Shown: positions 33,621 to 43,395 of the stretch, piece by piece
Layout of the letters: the number at the start of each line of letters is the position of its first letter
Position numbering within the stretch: the first letter of the stretch is position 1
NCBI GenBank assembly: GCA_036676455.1
Contig: JAKFCW010000044.1
Coordinates: 1-64,000 of the forward strand
DNA length: 64,000 nucleotides
Direction of reading: 5' to 3'
Origin: UBA4093 sp036676455
Lineage (GTDB): Bacteria > Cyanobacteriota > Sericytochromatia > S15B-MN24 > UBA4093
Notes under the pieces: generated by a model
Database searches by the model: none
Told to the model about the DNA's origin: nothing
The model's input: the letters and a program-made list of their open reading frames with translations, nothing else
Made by a program: the position numbers and the translations under genes

Positions 33621-34664
33621 CTAGCTCAGGGTCGCCATGTCGATGACGAAGCGGTAGCGCACGTCACTCTTGAGCATCCGCTCGTAGGCCTCGTTGATGC
33701 CCTCCATGGGAATGACCTCCACGTCCGCCGCCACCCCGTGCGCCGCGCAGAAATCCAGCATCTCCTGGGTCTCGCGGATGCTGCCGATCAGTGAGCCCGC
33801 CAGCCGGCGCCGCCCCGAAATCAACGAGGAGGCATCCAGGGGCATCGCCTCGGGCAACCCCACCAGCACCATGGTCCCGTCCCGCTTCAAGAGGTTCAAG
33901 TAGGCATTGTAGTCATGCTCGGCCGAGACCGTGTCCAGGATGAAGTCGAAGCGCTTGCGGTTCTGCTTGAAGGCGTCCGCCTCACCGGTGGCCACGAAGT
34001 CGTCGGCGCCGAGCCGCAGCGCGTCCTCGTGCTTGGAGGGCGAATGGCTGAGCACCGTCACGTGCGCGCCCATGGCCTTGGCGATCTTCACGCCCATGTG
34101 CCCCAGGCCGCCGAGGCCCACCACGGCCACGCGATCGCCCGCCTTCACCCCGAAGTGCCGCAAGGGCGAGTAGGTCGTGACGCCCGCGCAGAGCAACGGA
34201 GCCGCGCGATCCAACGGCAGGCTCGCGGGCACCCGGCACACGTAGTTCTCGTCGACGGTGATGCGCGTCGAGTAGCCCCCGTAGGTCGGAGTCTTGCGAT
34301 CCCGCTCCAGGCTGTTGTACGTGCCCGTCATCCCGCGCTCGCAGTACTGCTCGTCACCGGCCACGCACGCCTCACATTCGCGGCAGGAATCCACGAAGCA
34401 GCCCACGCCCACCGTGTCGCCGACGGCCCACTTCGTCACGGAAGCCCCGACGCGTGACACCGTGCCCACGATCTCATGGCCAGGCACCAGCGGAAAGCGC
34501 GCGCCCCCCCACTCGTCCTTCACCTGGTGCAGGTCGGAGTGACAGACCCCGCAGTACCGGATGTCGATCAGCACGTCGTGAGGACCGGGTTCCCGGCGCT
34601 CGATCAAAGACGGAGCAAGCGGAGCCTTGGCCGCAGGGGCTGCATAAGCCGGAGTCGGGATCAT
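33621..34664 (-). CDS. Zinc-dependent alcohol dehydrogenase (YahK/cinnamyl type)
   Basis: 347 residues. Catalytic zinc ligands are in GVCHSDLH and GHEIVG, the structural zinc cysteines in CRECEACVAGDEQYC, and the NAD(P) motif in GLGGLGHMGVKIAKAMGA. The pattern fits the YahK/CAD group, which reduces aldehydes, usually with NADPH. AGGAGG precedes the ATG. It is a single gene, divergent from the LysM protein gene. Confidence 0.92.
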   Translation of the reverse strand: MIPTPAYAAPAAKAPLAPSLIERREPGPHDVLIDIRYCGVCHSDLHQVKDEWGGARFPLVPGHEIVGTVSRVGASVTKWAVGDTVGVGCFVDSCRECEACVAGDEQYCERGMTGTYNSLERDRKTPTYGGYSTRITVDENYVCRVPASLPLDRAAPLLCAGVTTYSPLRHFGVKAGDRVAVVGLGGLGHMGVKIAKAMGAHVTVLSHSPSKHEDALRLGADDFVATGEADAFKQNRKRFDFILDTVSAEHDYNAYLNLLKRDGTMVLVGLPEAMPLDASSLISGRRRLAGSLIGSIRETQEMLDFCAAHGVAADVEVIPMEGINEAYERMLKSDVRYRFVIDMATLS

Positions 34665-34780
34665 GAGGTCTACCTCCTATCGTCTCGGGGATCCGCTTCA
34701 CTTTACCAAGCTTGCCTTCCGGAAGCCATGCCCCGCTTTAAGAAGCTTAAAAGGGAAATTAAGCAAGTATTAAATCCATG

Positions 34781-34810
34781 TTGGCGATAAGCCCTTATTG
34801 CCATTAGATT
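34781..34810 (+). promoter_or_regulatory. Candidate promoter for the LysM-repeat gene
   Basis: TTGGCG (34781-34786) and TAGATT (34805-34810) are 18 bases apart, with an A/T-rich stretch upstream. The GTG start is at 34827. Confidence 0.4.
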
Positions 34811-34826
34811 GTCATTCGGAGGACCC

Positions 34827-35882
34827 GTGAACCTGTTTGTTTCCCGCCACGTGGCGGCCCCCCTCAATAACCAATCGCTCTTCTCGACTTCCCGCTTCAA
34901 TGCTTCCACCGCCGCCTCGAGCGCCGTGGTGTCTACCGATAGCCTCACCCTTGCCACCGAGCGCAGCCTCACCAAGGTTGCCGACAAGGACGCCCTCGTG
35001 ATCACCGCCAAGGCCGGCGATACCTACTGGGCCCTGGCCCGCCGCTTCGCGAGCACCATGAACCCCAGCGGCGTCCCCACCGCCTCCGAGATCAACGCTT
35101 ACGCCAAGGAGCTGCAGGCCGCCAACGGCAAATCCGCTAAGATCCGCGTCGGCCAGTCGATCAAGCTCCCCATGACTGACAACGCCTCCTGGAAGCTGCC
35201 TGCCATGGTGGCCGCCCAGAAATCGCTCGGCAAGTCGGCCTCCGCTTACGACTGGTCAAAGACCGACGCCAAGTGGGGCTACGCCGAGTCCATCGAGGTG
35301 ACCGCCCCCGCCCTGTCGGGCGGCAAGCCCCTGGGCCTCGCGGTCCGCGAGTACGGCCCCACCAAGGGCGGCACGCTCTTCCAGGTCGAGGCCATCCAGC
35401 CCCTCGACGATGCCCGCGAGATCACCCTCAAGGCCTCCGAGCCCCTCGTGATCACCGCCAAGCCCGGGGATACCTACTGGGCCCTGGCCCGCCGCTTCGC
35501 TGCCACCATGAGCGCTGACGGCGTCCCCACCGGCACCGAGATCAAGGCCTACGTCGCCGACCTCCAGGCCGCCAACGGCACGACCCTCAAGGCCGGACAG
35601 GCCGTCAAGCTGCCCCGCACCACCAATGCCACCTGGCAGCTAGAGGCCCTGGCCGCGGTCCAGAAGGACTTCGAGGCTCGCAAGCAAGCGGGCGAGAAGC
35701 TGCCGGTCTTCGACTGGGTCAAGGCCGAGGTCCGCTGGGGCTACGCCGAGGCCATGGAAGTCATCGTCCCGCCCATGCTGGGCGGCAAGCCGGAGAGCCT
35801 CGCCGTCCACGCCACGGGCCGCGACCTGTACGCGGTCCAGTCCCTGGAAGCCTACTACCGCCGCAACGGCCTCGCCGACTAG
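34827..35882 (+). CDS. Protein with two long tandem LysM-containing repeats, no signal peptide
   Basis: 351 residues from a GTG just after GGAGGA. Two copies of a 150-residue unit each start with a LysM-like segment (LVITAKAGDTYWALARRF and LVITAKPGDTYWALARRF) and end in a KWGYAE/RWGYAE-type domain. The DNA of the unit is nearly identical over 34993-35050 and 35443-35500, so the duplication is recent or is being homogenised. LysM domains bind peptidoglycan, yet the N-terminus (MNLFVSRHVAAPLNNQSLFS) has no signal peptide. Export by another route or a cytoplasmic role is possible. Confidence 0.72.
   Translation: MNLFVSRHVAAPLNNQSLFSTSRFNASTAASSAVVSTDSLTLATERSLTKVADKDALVITAKAGDTYWALARRFASTMNPSGVPTASEINAYAKELQAANGKSAKIRVGQSIKLPMTDNASWKLPAMVAAQKSLGKSASAYDWSKTDAKWGYAESIEVTAPALSGGKPLGLAVREYGPTKGGTLFQVEAIQPLDDAREITLKASEPLVITAKPGDTYWALARRFAATMSADGVPTGTEIKAYVADLQAANGTTLKAGQAVKLPRTTNATWQLEALAAVQKDFEARKQAGEKLPVFDWVKAEVRWGYAEAMEVIVPPMLGGKPESLAVHATGRDLYAVQSLEAYYRRNGLAD
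34993..35500 (+). repeat. 450-bp intragenic tandem duplication in the LysM gene
   Basis: The segment 34993-35050 recurs at 35443-35500 with only three differences visible in 58 bases. The offset is exactly 450 bases (150 codons), so the frame is kept. Confidence 0.75.
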
Positions 35883-35984
35883 CCCGCTGCGATTTTCTAC
35901 GGAGATTTGGTCTCGCTGCGGTCGATTCGGGGTAGAATCGAGTAAGCGTCCTGTTTCTCGCCCGCAGCGAGGGTCCTGATCCGC

Positions 35985-37259
35985 ATGACATCAACGCGCA
36001 AGCCTGATCACGAGACCGCGCCTTCCTCCCGCGTCGCGACGCCCGAGGAGGGCGCGGCCGTTCTGCTGCACGTCCTGCTGGCTGCGACCCACGACGCCGT
36101 GGCGCTGATCTCCCCCGAAGGCCTCGTCTCCCGCTGGAACCCCGCGGCCGAGCAGCTCTACGGCTACCGCTCCGGCGACATCCTGGGGCGCCCGTTCGCC
36201 CTCGTGGCCCCGGACGACCCGCCCCCCGGCCCCGGCGCCGCGCCCACGGAGGCCGTCCGCCGCCACGCCTCGGGCGACAGCCTGGACGTCGAGGTCAAGC
36301 GCCTCGCCCTGCCCCAGGGATGGCTGGATCTTTCCCGCGACATCACCGCGCGCAAGCACGCGCAGCGTTACCGCCACCTCCACCTCCAGGTCACCGACGC
36401 CCTCTTCGAGGCCCGTGGCTTGGCCGACATCCTCTCGCGCTTCCTCGAAACCCTCGGACAAACCCTGGGCTGGAACGTCGGCGAGATCTGGACGCGCGAT
36501 CCGGCCGCCAACGCCTTGCGGCTCACCGAGACCTGGCATGCCTCGGAGCCCCGCTTCGAGCGCTTCGCGGCCTACGCCCGATCCATCTACCTGCCCAATG
36601 CGACGGGCTTGCCGGGGCGGGTCTGGGAAACCGGCCGGATGGTCTGGGAGCCCCGCCTGGGCGAGAGCGACTTCTTCATCCGGAGCGAGGTGGCCGCAGA
36701 GGCCGGCTTGCGCTCCGGAGTGGCCTTCCCGCTGCGGGCACATGGAGACGTCGTGGGAGTGGCCGTCTTCCTCTGCTGCGACATCCCGCCTCCCGACGAG
36801 ACCCTGACGGCCGTTCTCGAGACGGTCGGAGCTTATCTCGCCCGGGCCTTGATGCTACATCAGGGGCTCGCCGAGCGCAGCGAGCAGGACCGGCCCTTCA
36901 AGCTCCTCTTCGACTCCGCGCCCATCGGGATGGCCCTCCTGGATCAGCTCGGACGCATCGACCACGCCAACCCCGCGCTCTCACGCATGCTCGTCAGGCC
37001 TCCGCGCGACCTCGCGGGAAGATTCCTGTTCGAGTTCCTGCACCCCGACGACCAGGGCGAGGCGGGCCGCTTGATCCTGGAGCTGCTTGACGGCGAGCGC
37101 AACGAGGTGATCCTCGATCAGCGCTACGTGCGCGCGGACGGGACCGTGCTCGAGGTTCGCTGCACGGCCACCGCGCTTCCCGATGTCGCCAACCCCATGG
37201 TGCTGGCGCTGATCGAGCCGCTCACGGCGGCCTCCTCCCCGGCGCAAGGCGCCTCATGA
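35985..37259 (+). CDS. PAS-GAF-PAS sensory protein without an output domain
   Basis: 424 residues. A first PAS domain (about 25-125, LISPEGLVSRWNPAAEQLYGY), a GAF domain (about 140-290, LGQTLGWNVGEIWTRD) and a second PAS domain (about 305-415, LFDSAPIGMALLDQLGRI) are seen. No histidine kinase, GGDEF, EAL or HTH follows. The next gene, 26 bases on, is a PAS-GGDEF-EAL protein, so this may act as its sensory partner. No membrane segment is present. Confidence 0.82.
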   Translation: MTSTRKPDHETAPSSRVATPEEGAAVLLHVLLAATHDAVALISPEGLVSRWNPAAEQLYGYRSGDILGRPFALVAPDDPPPGPGAAPTEAVRRHASGDSLDVEVKRLALPQGWLDLSRDITARKHAQRYRHLHLQVTDALFEARGLADILSRFLETLGQTLGWNVGEIWTRDPAANALRLTETWHASEPRFERFAAYARSIYLPNATGLPGRVWETGRMVWEPRLGESDFFIRSEVAAEAGLRSGVAFPLRAHGDVVGVAVFLCCDIPPPDETLTAVLETVGAYLARALMLHQGLAERSEQDRPFKLLFDSAPIGMALLDQLGRIDHANPALSRMLVRPPRDLAGRFLFEFLHPDDQGEAGRLILELLDGERNEVILDQRYVRADGTVLEVRCTATALPDVANPMVLALIEPLTAASSPAQGAS

Positions 37260-37285
37260 TGGCAAGAACCTAGAGAGAAAAACCC

Positions 37286-39016
37286 ATGCCGCTGGATAAC
37301 TTCGCAGATCCCCATCTTCTTCATGCGCTCATGCGCATGCACTGGGAAGACCTCGTCGAGGCCATTCCGGACGCCATGCTGATCGTGGACGCTCGCGGCC
37401 GGATCGTCTTTTGCAACGCCCACTGCGAGAAGCTCTTCGGTTACGCAAGCGACGAGCTCAACGGGAAGGCCGTGGAGGTGCTGGTTCCCGCCGAGCTGCG
37501 CGAGGGCCATCAGATCCACCGGGCCCGCTATGCGGCGGCCCCCTTCAACCGCCCGATGGGTAAGTCCCTCGACCTGGCCGGAGTCCGCAAGGATGGTACC
37601 GAGGTTCCGATCGAGATCAGTTTGAGCCCGCTGGAAACCAAGCACGGGACGCTCGTGGTGGCGGTCGTTCGCGACATGACCCAGCGGCGCTACGTCGCGG
37701 ATCTCATGTCGGCCATGGCCACCACGGATCCCGTGACGGGACTCGCCAACAAGGCGCTCTTTCATGACCGCCTCGAGCAGGCGATTAGCGATGCCCAGGC
37801 CTACTCGCGCATGGTGGCAGTGGCCCTCTTCGACCTCGATCTCTTCAAGCGGGTGAACGAGACCTTCGGCCATGGGTCGGGCGACCTCGTCCTCGTGAAG
37901 GTCGCCCAGCGGCTGAAGTCCTGCATGCCCGACCATGCCACGCTGGCGCGGATCGGCGGCGACGAGTACGCCGTGGTCTTGCGGGATCTCAAGGACGTCC
38001 ATGAGGCGGCAAAGACGACCCAGCGCATCCTGGCGGCCCTGGCGGAGCCCTACGAGGTGGATGGCCAGGAGTTCTTCCTTACGGCCAGCGCGGGCATCAG
38101 CGTCTTTCCCCACGACGGAGAGGACGGCCTGGCCCTCTTGCAGCATGCCGAGTCGGCCATGTACCGGGCCAAGCAGGAGCGCAACACGTACCAGCACTAC
38201 GCCCGCGACACCATGTCCCAGGTGGCTGCCCGCCTCATGCTCGAGAACGACCTGCGCAAGGCCATCGACCTTGGCGAGCTGCTCATCCACTACCAGCCCC
38301 AGGTTCGCCCTCAAGACGGGCGCATCATCGGCGCCGAGGCCCTCATTCGTTGGAGCCATCCGCAGCGCGGCCTGATCAGCCCCGCCGAGTTCATCCCGCT
38401 GGCCGAGGAGACGGGGCTGATCGTTCCCATCACGGACTGGGTGCTCGCGACGACCTGTGAGCAGGCCCGCAGGTGGCGCGAGGAAGGCCTGCCATCCATC
38501 CGGATGGCCGTCAACCTCTCGGCACGGCATTTCAAGGACCTGCGGCTCGTGGACGCGGTGCGCGAACTCCTGGCGGCCGGCCGCATCGAGCCCCAGAACC
38601 TGGATCTGGAGCTCACGGAGTCGCTGTTGATGGAGAACCTCGATGTGGCCGTCTCGCTGCTCGAAGAGCTCGCGGGCATGGGCGTGCGCCTGTCCATCGA
38701 CGACTTCGGCACGGGATACTCCTCGATGAGTTACCTCAAGCGGCTGCCGTTGCATGCGCTGAAGGTCGATCGCACTTTCATCCGGGACCTGTCCACCGAT
38801 CGCCGCTCGACGGCCATCGTGCGGGCCATCATCGACCTGGCGCACCACCTGGATCTGCACGTGGTCGCCGAGGGAGTCGAGGATGCCCATCAGCTGGATC
38901 AGCTGCGGGAACTGGGCTGCGACGAGGTCCAGGGCTTCCATTACAGCCGCCCGCTTCCCGCGCCGGAGTTCGCGGAGCTGCTGGCCAAGGATCCGTTCCG
39001 CCTGAGCGACGTCTAG
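37286..39016 (+). CDS. PAS-GGDEF-EAL bifunctional c-di-GMP enzyme
   Basis: 576 residues. A PAS domain (about 20-135) is followed by a GGDEF domain with an intact signature GGDEY (224-228) and an EAL domain with EAL at 351-353 in GAEALIRW and the downstream DDFGTGYSS and KVDRTFI motifs. Both synthase and phosphodiesterase sites look intact. No RxxD inhibition site is seen just before GGDEY. It would make and/or degrade c-di-GMP in the cytoplasm. A 15-bp hairpin follows the stop. Confidence 0.93.
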   Translation: MPLDNFADPHLLHALMRMHWEDLVEAIPDAMLIVDARGRIVFCNAHCEKLFGYASDELNGKAVEVLVPAELREGHQIHRARYAAAPFNRPMGKSLDLAGVRKDGTEVPIEISLSPLETKHGTLVVAVVRDMTQRRYVADLMSAMATTDPVTGLANKALFHDRLEQAISDAQAYSRMVAVALFDLDLFKRVNETFGHGSGDLVLVKVAQRLKSCMPDHATLARIGGDEYAVVLRDLKDVHEAAKTTQRILAALAEPYEVDGQEFFLTASAGISVFPHDGEDGLALLQHAESAMYRAKQERNTYQHYARDTMSQVAARLMLENDLRKAIDLGELLIHYQPQVRPQDGRIIGAEALIRWSHPQRGLISPAEFIPLAEETGLIVPITDWVLATTCEQARRWREEGLPSIRMAVNLSARHFKDLRLVDAVRELLAAGRIEPQNLDLELTESLLMENLDVAVSLLEELAGMGVRLSIDDFGTGYSSMSYLKRLPLHALKVDRTFIRDLSTDRRSTAIVRAIIDLAHHLDLHVVAEGVEDAHQLDQLRELGCDEVQGFHYSRPLPAPEFAELLAKDPFRLSDV

Positions 39017-39032
39017 CCGGCGTCCGAAACGC

Positions 39033-39066
39033 GAGAAGGGAGGGGCCGACCGGCCCCTCCCTTCTC
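39033..39066. terminator. Long hairpin between convergent genes
   Basis: GAGAAGGGAGGGGCC pairs perfectly with GGCCCCTCCCTTCTC over 15 bp, with a 4-base loop GACC. It lies between the GGDEF-EAL stop (39016) and the speA stop (39085). Confidence 0.75.
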
Positions 39067-39084
39067 GGTGCTTGGTTCCGGGAA

Positions 39085-41010
<1,926 letters not shown>

Positions 41011-41098
41011 CCCGTTTCTCCCTCTCGATACTGAGTAAACCGCTGACTAGTGTACCGCGTTCCGCTCCCCGGTGGGCGCGGAGGCGGCCGGAACCTGG

Positions 41099-41133
41099 AA
41101 AAAAACGACCGGCGGTCTTTTAAACCGCCGGTC
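41099..41133 (-). terminator. Terminator of the tRNA-Ala operon
   Basis: On the minus strand GACCGGCGGT/ACCGCCGGTC (10 bp) is followed by seven T residues (41105-41099). It lies just after the second tRNA. Confidence 0.9.
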
Positions 41134-41136
41134 CAG

Positions 41137-41209
41137 TGGAGACAAGGGGAATCGAACCCCTGACCTCTTCAATGCCATTGAAGCGCTCTACCAACTGAGC
41201 TATGTCCCC
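41137..41209 (-). tRNA. tRNA-Ala (anticodon GGC)
   Basis: 73 nucleotides fold as a full cloverleaf. The acceptor GGGGACA pairs with TGTCTCC and includes the G3-U70 alanine identity pair, with discriminator A. The anticodon loop is ATGGCAT, giving GGC. No CCA is encoded. It is the downstream member of a tandem pair, 19 bases from the other. Confidence 0.93.
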
Positions 41210-41228
41210 AGGTTATGAACTTTTAAAG

Positions 41229-41301
41229 TGGAGCTGAGGAGAATCGAACTCCTGACCTCTTCAATGCCATTGAAGCGCTCTACCAACTGAGCTACAGCCC
41301 C
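41229..41301 (-). tRNA. tRNA-Ala (anticodon GGC), second copy
   Basis: 73 nucleotides with acceptor GGGGCTG/CAGCTCC, again with a G3-U70 pair, discriminator A and anticodon loop ATGGCAT. The D arm and anticodon arm are identical to the neighbour, but the acceptor and T stems differ with compensated changes. No CCA is encoded. Confidence 0.93.
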
Positions 41302-41319
41302 TTGCCCAACGCAATCCCA

Positions 41320-41348
41320 ATGTTATCCTAGCCTTTAACCCTTGTCAA
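41320..41348 (-). promoter_or_regulatory. Strong sigma-70 promoter of the tRNA-Ala pair
   Basis: On the minus strand TTGACA (41348-41343) and TAACAT (41325-41320) are 17 bases apart, immediately upstream of the first tRNA. Confidence 0.85.
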
Positions 41349-41371
41349 CCACTCATTTCCAGGAAATTAGC

Positions 41372-41397
41372 AGCCGGCCCCCGTCGGGGGGCCGGCT
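41372..41397 (-). terminator. GC hairpin downstream of the 58-residue gene
   Basis: AGCCGGCCCCC pairs perfectly with GGGGGCCGGCT (11 bp) around loop GTCG. It lies on the 3' side of the small minus-strand gene and just upstream of the tRNA promoter. Confidence 0.6.
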
Positions 41398-41440
41398 AGG
41401 GGGTGGTGCCGAGGGCTGACGGCGGGAATGAGGGGGCGTC

Positions 41441-41498
41441 AGCGCCCGCGGCTGTGGCGTAAGGCAGCGCCGCCGACCTGAAGCAACGAAACATGCTA
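41441..41498 (+). repeat. Bipartite repeat, copy B
   Basis: Second copy of the two-block sequence seen at 20381-20482. Block 1 is 41441-41469 and block 2 is 41475-41498, with only 5 bases between them. A further stem GCTGACG/CGTCAGC (about 41415-41442) leads into block 1. The end of block 2 contains the stop codon of the small minus-strand gene. Confidence 0.55.
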
Positions 41499-41672
41499 GA
41501 ACGGTTGAATCGAGACATCGTGGTGCGGGATTCCTTCCGAATCGAGGTAGGCGATCATCTGATCGCGGGCGTCCTGCTCGTCGAAGGCCTTGATGAGCCG
41601 CTGGTAGACCCCCATCTCCGTCTGCGCGGTGACCAGGAACTGCCGCCCTACCATGTCGCTCGGGCGTATCAT
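41496..41672 (-). CDS. 58-residue hypothetical protein
   Basis: The protein begins MIRPSDMVGRQFLVTAQTEM and ends DSEGIPHHDVSIQPF; it is soluble, mixed alpha/beta, with no Cys. The codon third positions are GC-rich like neighbouring genes, and GGGGGTG lies at the right distance before ATG 41672, so it is probably real. An overlapping plus-strand frame (41493-41732) has no comparable site and a less protein-like composition. I recognise no family. A palindrome upstream (41694-41714) may be its operator. Confidence 0.6.
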   Translation of the reverse strand: MIRPSDMVGRQFLVTAQTEMGVYQRLIKAFDEQDARDQMIAYLDSEGIPHHDVSIQPF

Positions 41673-41693
41673 CGTTATCACCCCCTTTCCTGT

Positions 41694-41714
41694 GGTATAC
41701 ATGGGGTCTATACC
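41694..41714. promoter_or_regulatory. Inverted-repeat operator candidate between the 58-residue gene and the histidine kinase
   Basis: GGTATA-N9-TATACC is a perfect 6-bp inverted repeat. It overlaps a possible minus-strand -10 (TATAGA, with a weak CTGTCA 17 bases upstream) and lies 56 bases before the histidine kinase start on the plus strand. Confidence 0.4.
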
Positions 41715-41769
41715 CTTTTAACGGCTCTCTGACAGCCGAATCGCTCGGTCGAGCCGCATGCGAGGTGCC

Positions 41770-43395
41770 ATGCAGCCTATGCTCCCGGACTCCCCCCCCA
41801 CGGTCGCCACCCTGAGCTCGATCAGGCTCATCGGCCTCCTGCACGGCCTTTTCGCCAAGCTGGGCCAGCGCGGGGATCTCGAAGGCGCCCTCTCCCAGAT
41901 TCTCGGCGAGCTCGCGGAGTTCCTCGAGGCCGATGGCGGCTTCCTCCTCTCCGCGGTGGACCTCTCCAACCTGCGCCTGCTGGCCGAGTCCGGTCCCTCC
42001 TTCCATGAAGAGGCGATGGACAAGGACCAGCTCCACGAGTTCTACAACGAGATCTTCCGTGAGCAGCGCCCGACCATCATCCGCTCCACCTTGCCCGAGG
42101 CCCTGAGCCTGGTAGGCGTGCCCCTGGTCAGCGATGGGCGATTGATCGGCGGCATGTGCTTCTACCGCAACGAGAAGAAAGGCCCCTTCAGCTACGAGGA
42201 CACGCCCCTGCTGGGCATCGTCGCCCTGCCGATGGCCATCCACCTCGAGAACCTCGAGTACGCCCGCTCCAACGCGGCGCGGCGCGCCGAGCTGGAGGCC
42301 ATCGTCTCCAGCATGCTGGACGGCCTGCTCAAGGTCGACTCCTGGGGGCTGATCGTCAGCTTCAACGACGCCGTGCGCAACCTCTGCGGCCTGCCCGACG
42401 CCGAGTTCTACACGCTCTACTGGGACGACATCCTCAAGACGAGCGATCGCCACGCCGACCTCTTCAACGACTTCAACCGCGCACTGCGCGAGGGCCAGCC
42501 CTTCACGGCCCGCTGCCCCGCCACTATCCAGCAGGGCGATCGCGAGATCCCGGTCTCGGTCAACTTCACCACCATCGTGGAGGCCTCCGGCCGCATCACC
42601 GGCGGCGTCCTCTCGGTGCGCGACGTGACCATCGAGACCCAGATCGACCGCATGAAGGACGAGTTCATCGCCACCGTCAGCCACGAGCTGCGCACCCCCA
42701 TCACCACCATCTCGGGCTTCCTCGAGATGATGATCACCCGCCCCATGGATCGCATGGAGCAGCTTCCCCTGCTCGAGTTGATCCACTCCGAGACCGGCCG
42801 CCTGGGCCGCCTCATCAACGACATGCTCGACCTCAGCAAGATCCAGTCCAACCGCCTCAGCCTCGACCTCAAGCGCTTCCGCATGGACGGCCTCATCAAG
42901 GGCTGCCTCAAGCCCTTCGAGATGCGCCACAAGTCCACCCATCGCTTCGAGCTCAAGGTCGAGCCCGTCCGCGCCATGGTGCACGCCGACCCCGACCGCC
43001 TCTCGCAGGTGCTGGTCAACTTCATCTCCAACGCGGTCAAGTACTCCCCGGAAGGCGGCACGATCTCGCTAACGGCCCAGCGCGTCGACGACCGCTGGCA
43101 AGTCGAGGTCCACGATGAGGGCATCGGCATCCCCGACGACGCCCTGCCCCACGTCTTCGACCGCTTCTACCGGGTCAACGAGAACCAGACCGCCGGTTCC
43201 GGCCTGGGCCTCTACATCTGCAAGGAAATCATCCACCGACACGGGGGCCAGATCGGCGCCCGCAGCGAGGTCGGCCAGGGCTCGACGTTCTGGTTCTCCC
43301 TGCCCCTCCAGACGAAGGACGCGCAAGCCGCCAAGCCCGCGAAGCAAGGCAGCAAGGCGCTGCGCAACCATGCCTTCAGCCGGACCGATTCCTAA
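41770..43395 (+). CDS. GAF-PAS sensor histidine kinase
   Basis: 541 residues. GAF domain about 30-165, PAS domain about 172-290, HisKA with phospho-acceptor H305 in ATVSHELRTPI, then a HATPase domain with N box (VNFISNAVKYSPEGG), DEGIGIP and GSGLGLYICKEI. No membrane segment, so it is a cytoplasmic kinase. No response regulator is adjacent; the nearest is at 45955. I chose ATG 41770 because GAGG precedes it; 41758 is an alternative. Its end overlaps the next gene by 26 bases. Confidence 0.9.
   Translation: MQPMLPDSPPTVATLSSIRLIGLLHGLFAKLGQRGDLEGALSQILGELAEFLEADGGFLLSAVDLSNLRLLAESGPSFHEEAMDKDQLHEFYNEIFREQRPTIIRSTLPEALSLVGVPLVSDGRLIGGMCFYRNEKKGPFSYEDTPLLGIVALPMAIHLENLEYARSNAARRAELEAIVSSMLDGLLKVDSWGLIVSFNDAVRNLCGLPDAEFYTLYWDDILKTSDRHADLFNDFNRALREGQPFTARCPATIQQGDREIPVSVNFTTIVEASGRITGGVLSVRDVTIETQIDRMKDEFIATVSHELRTPITTISGFLEMMITRPMDRMEQLPLLELIHSETGRLGRLINDMLDLSKIQSNRLSLDLKRFRMDGLIKGCLKPFEMRHKSTHRFELKVEPVRAMVHADPDRLSQVLVNFISNAVKYSPEGGTISLTAQRVDDRWQVEVHDEGIGIPDDALPHVFDRFYRVNENQTAGSGLGLYICKEIIHRHGGQIGARSEVGQGSTFWFSLPLQTKDAQAAKPAKQGSKALRNHAFSRTDS

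Noticed and set aside
41493..41732. Plus-strand 79-codon frame overlapping the 58-residue gene
   Set aside because: No ribosome site and a less protein-like composition than the minus-strand frame, which has a good site.
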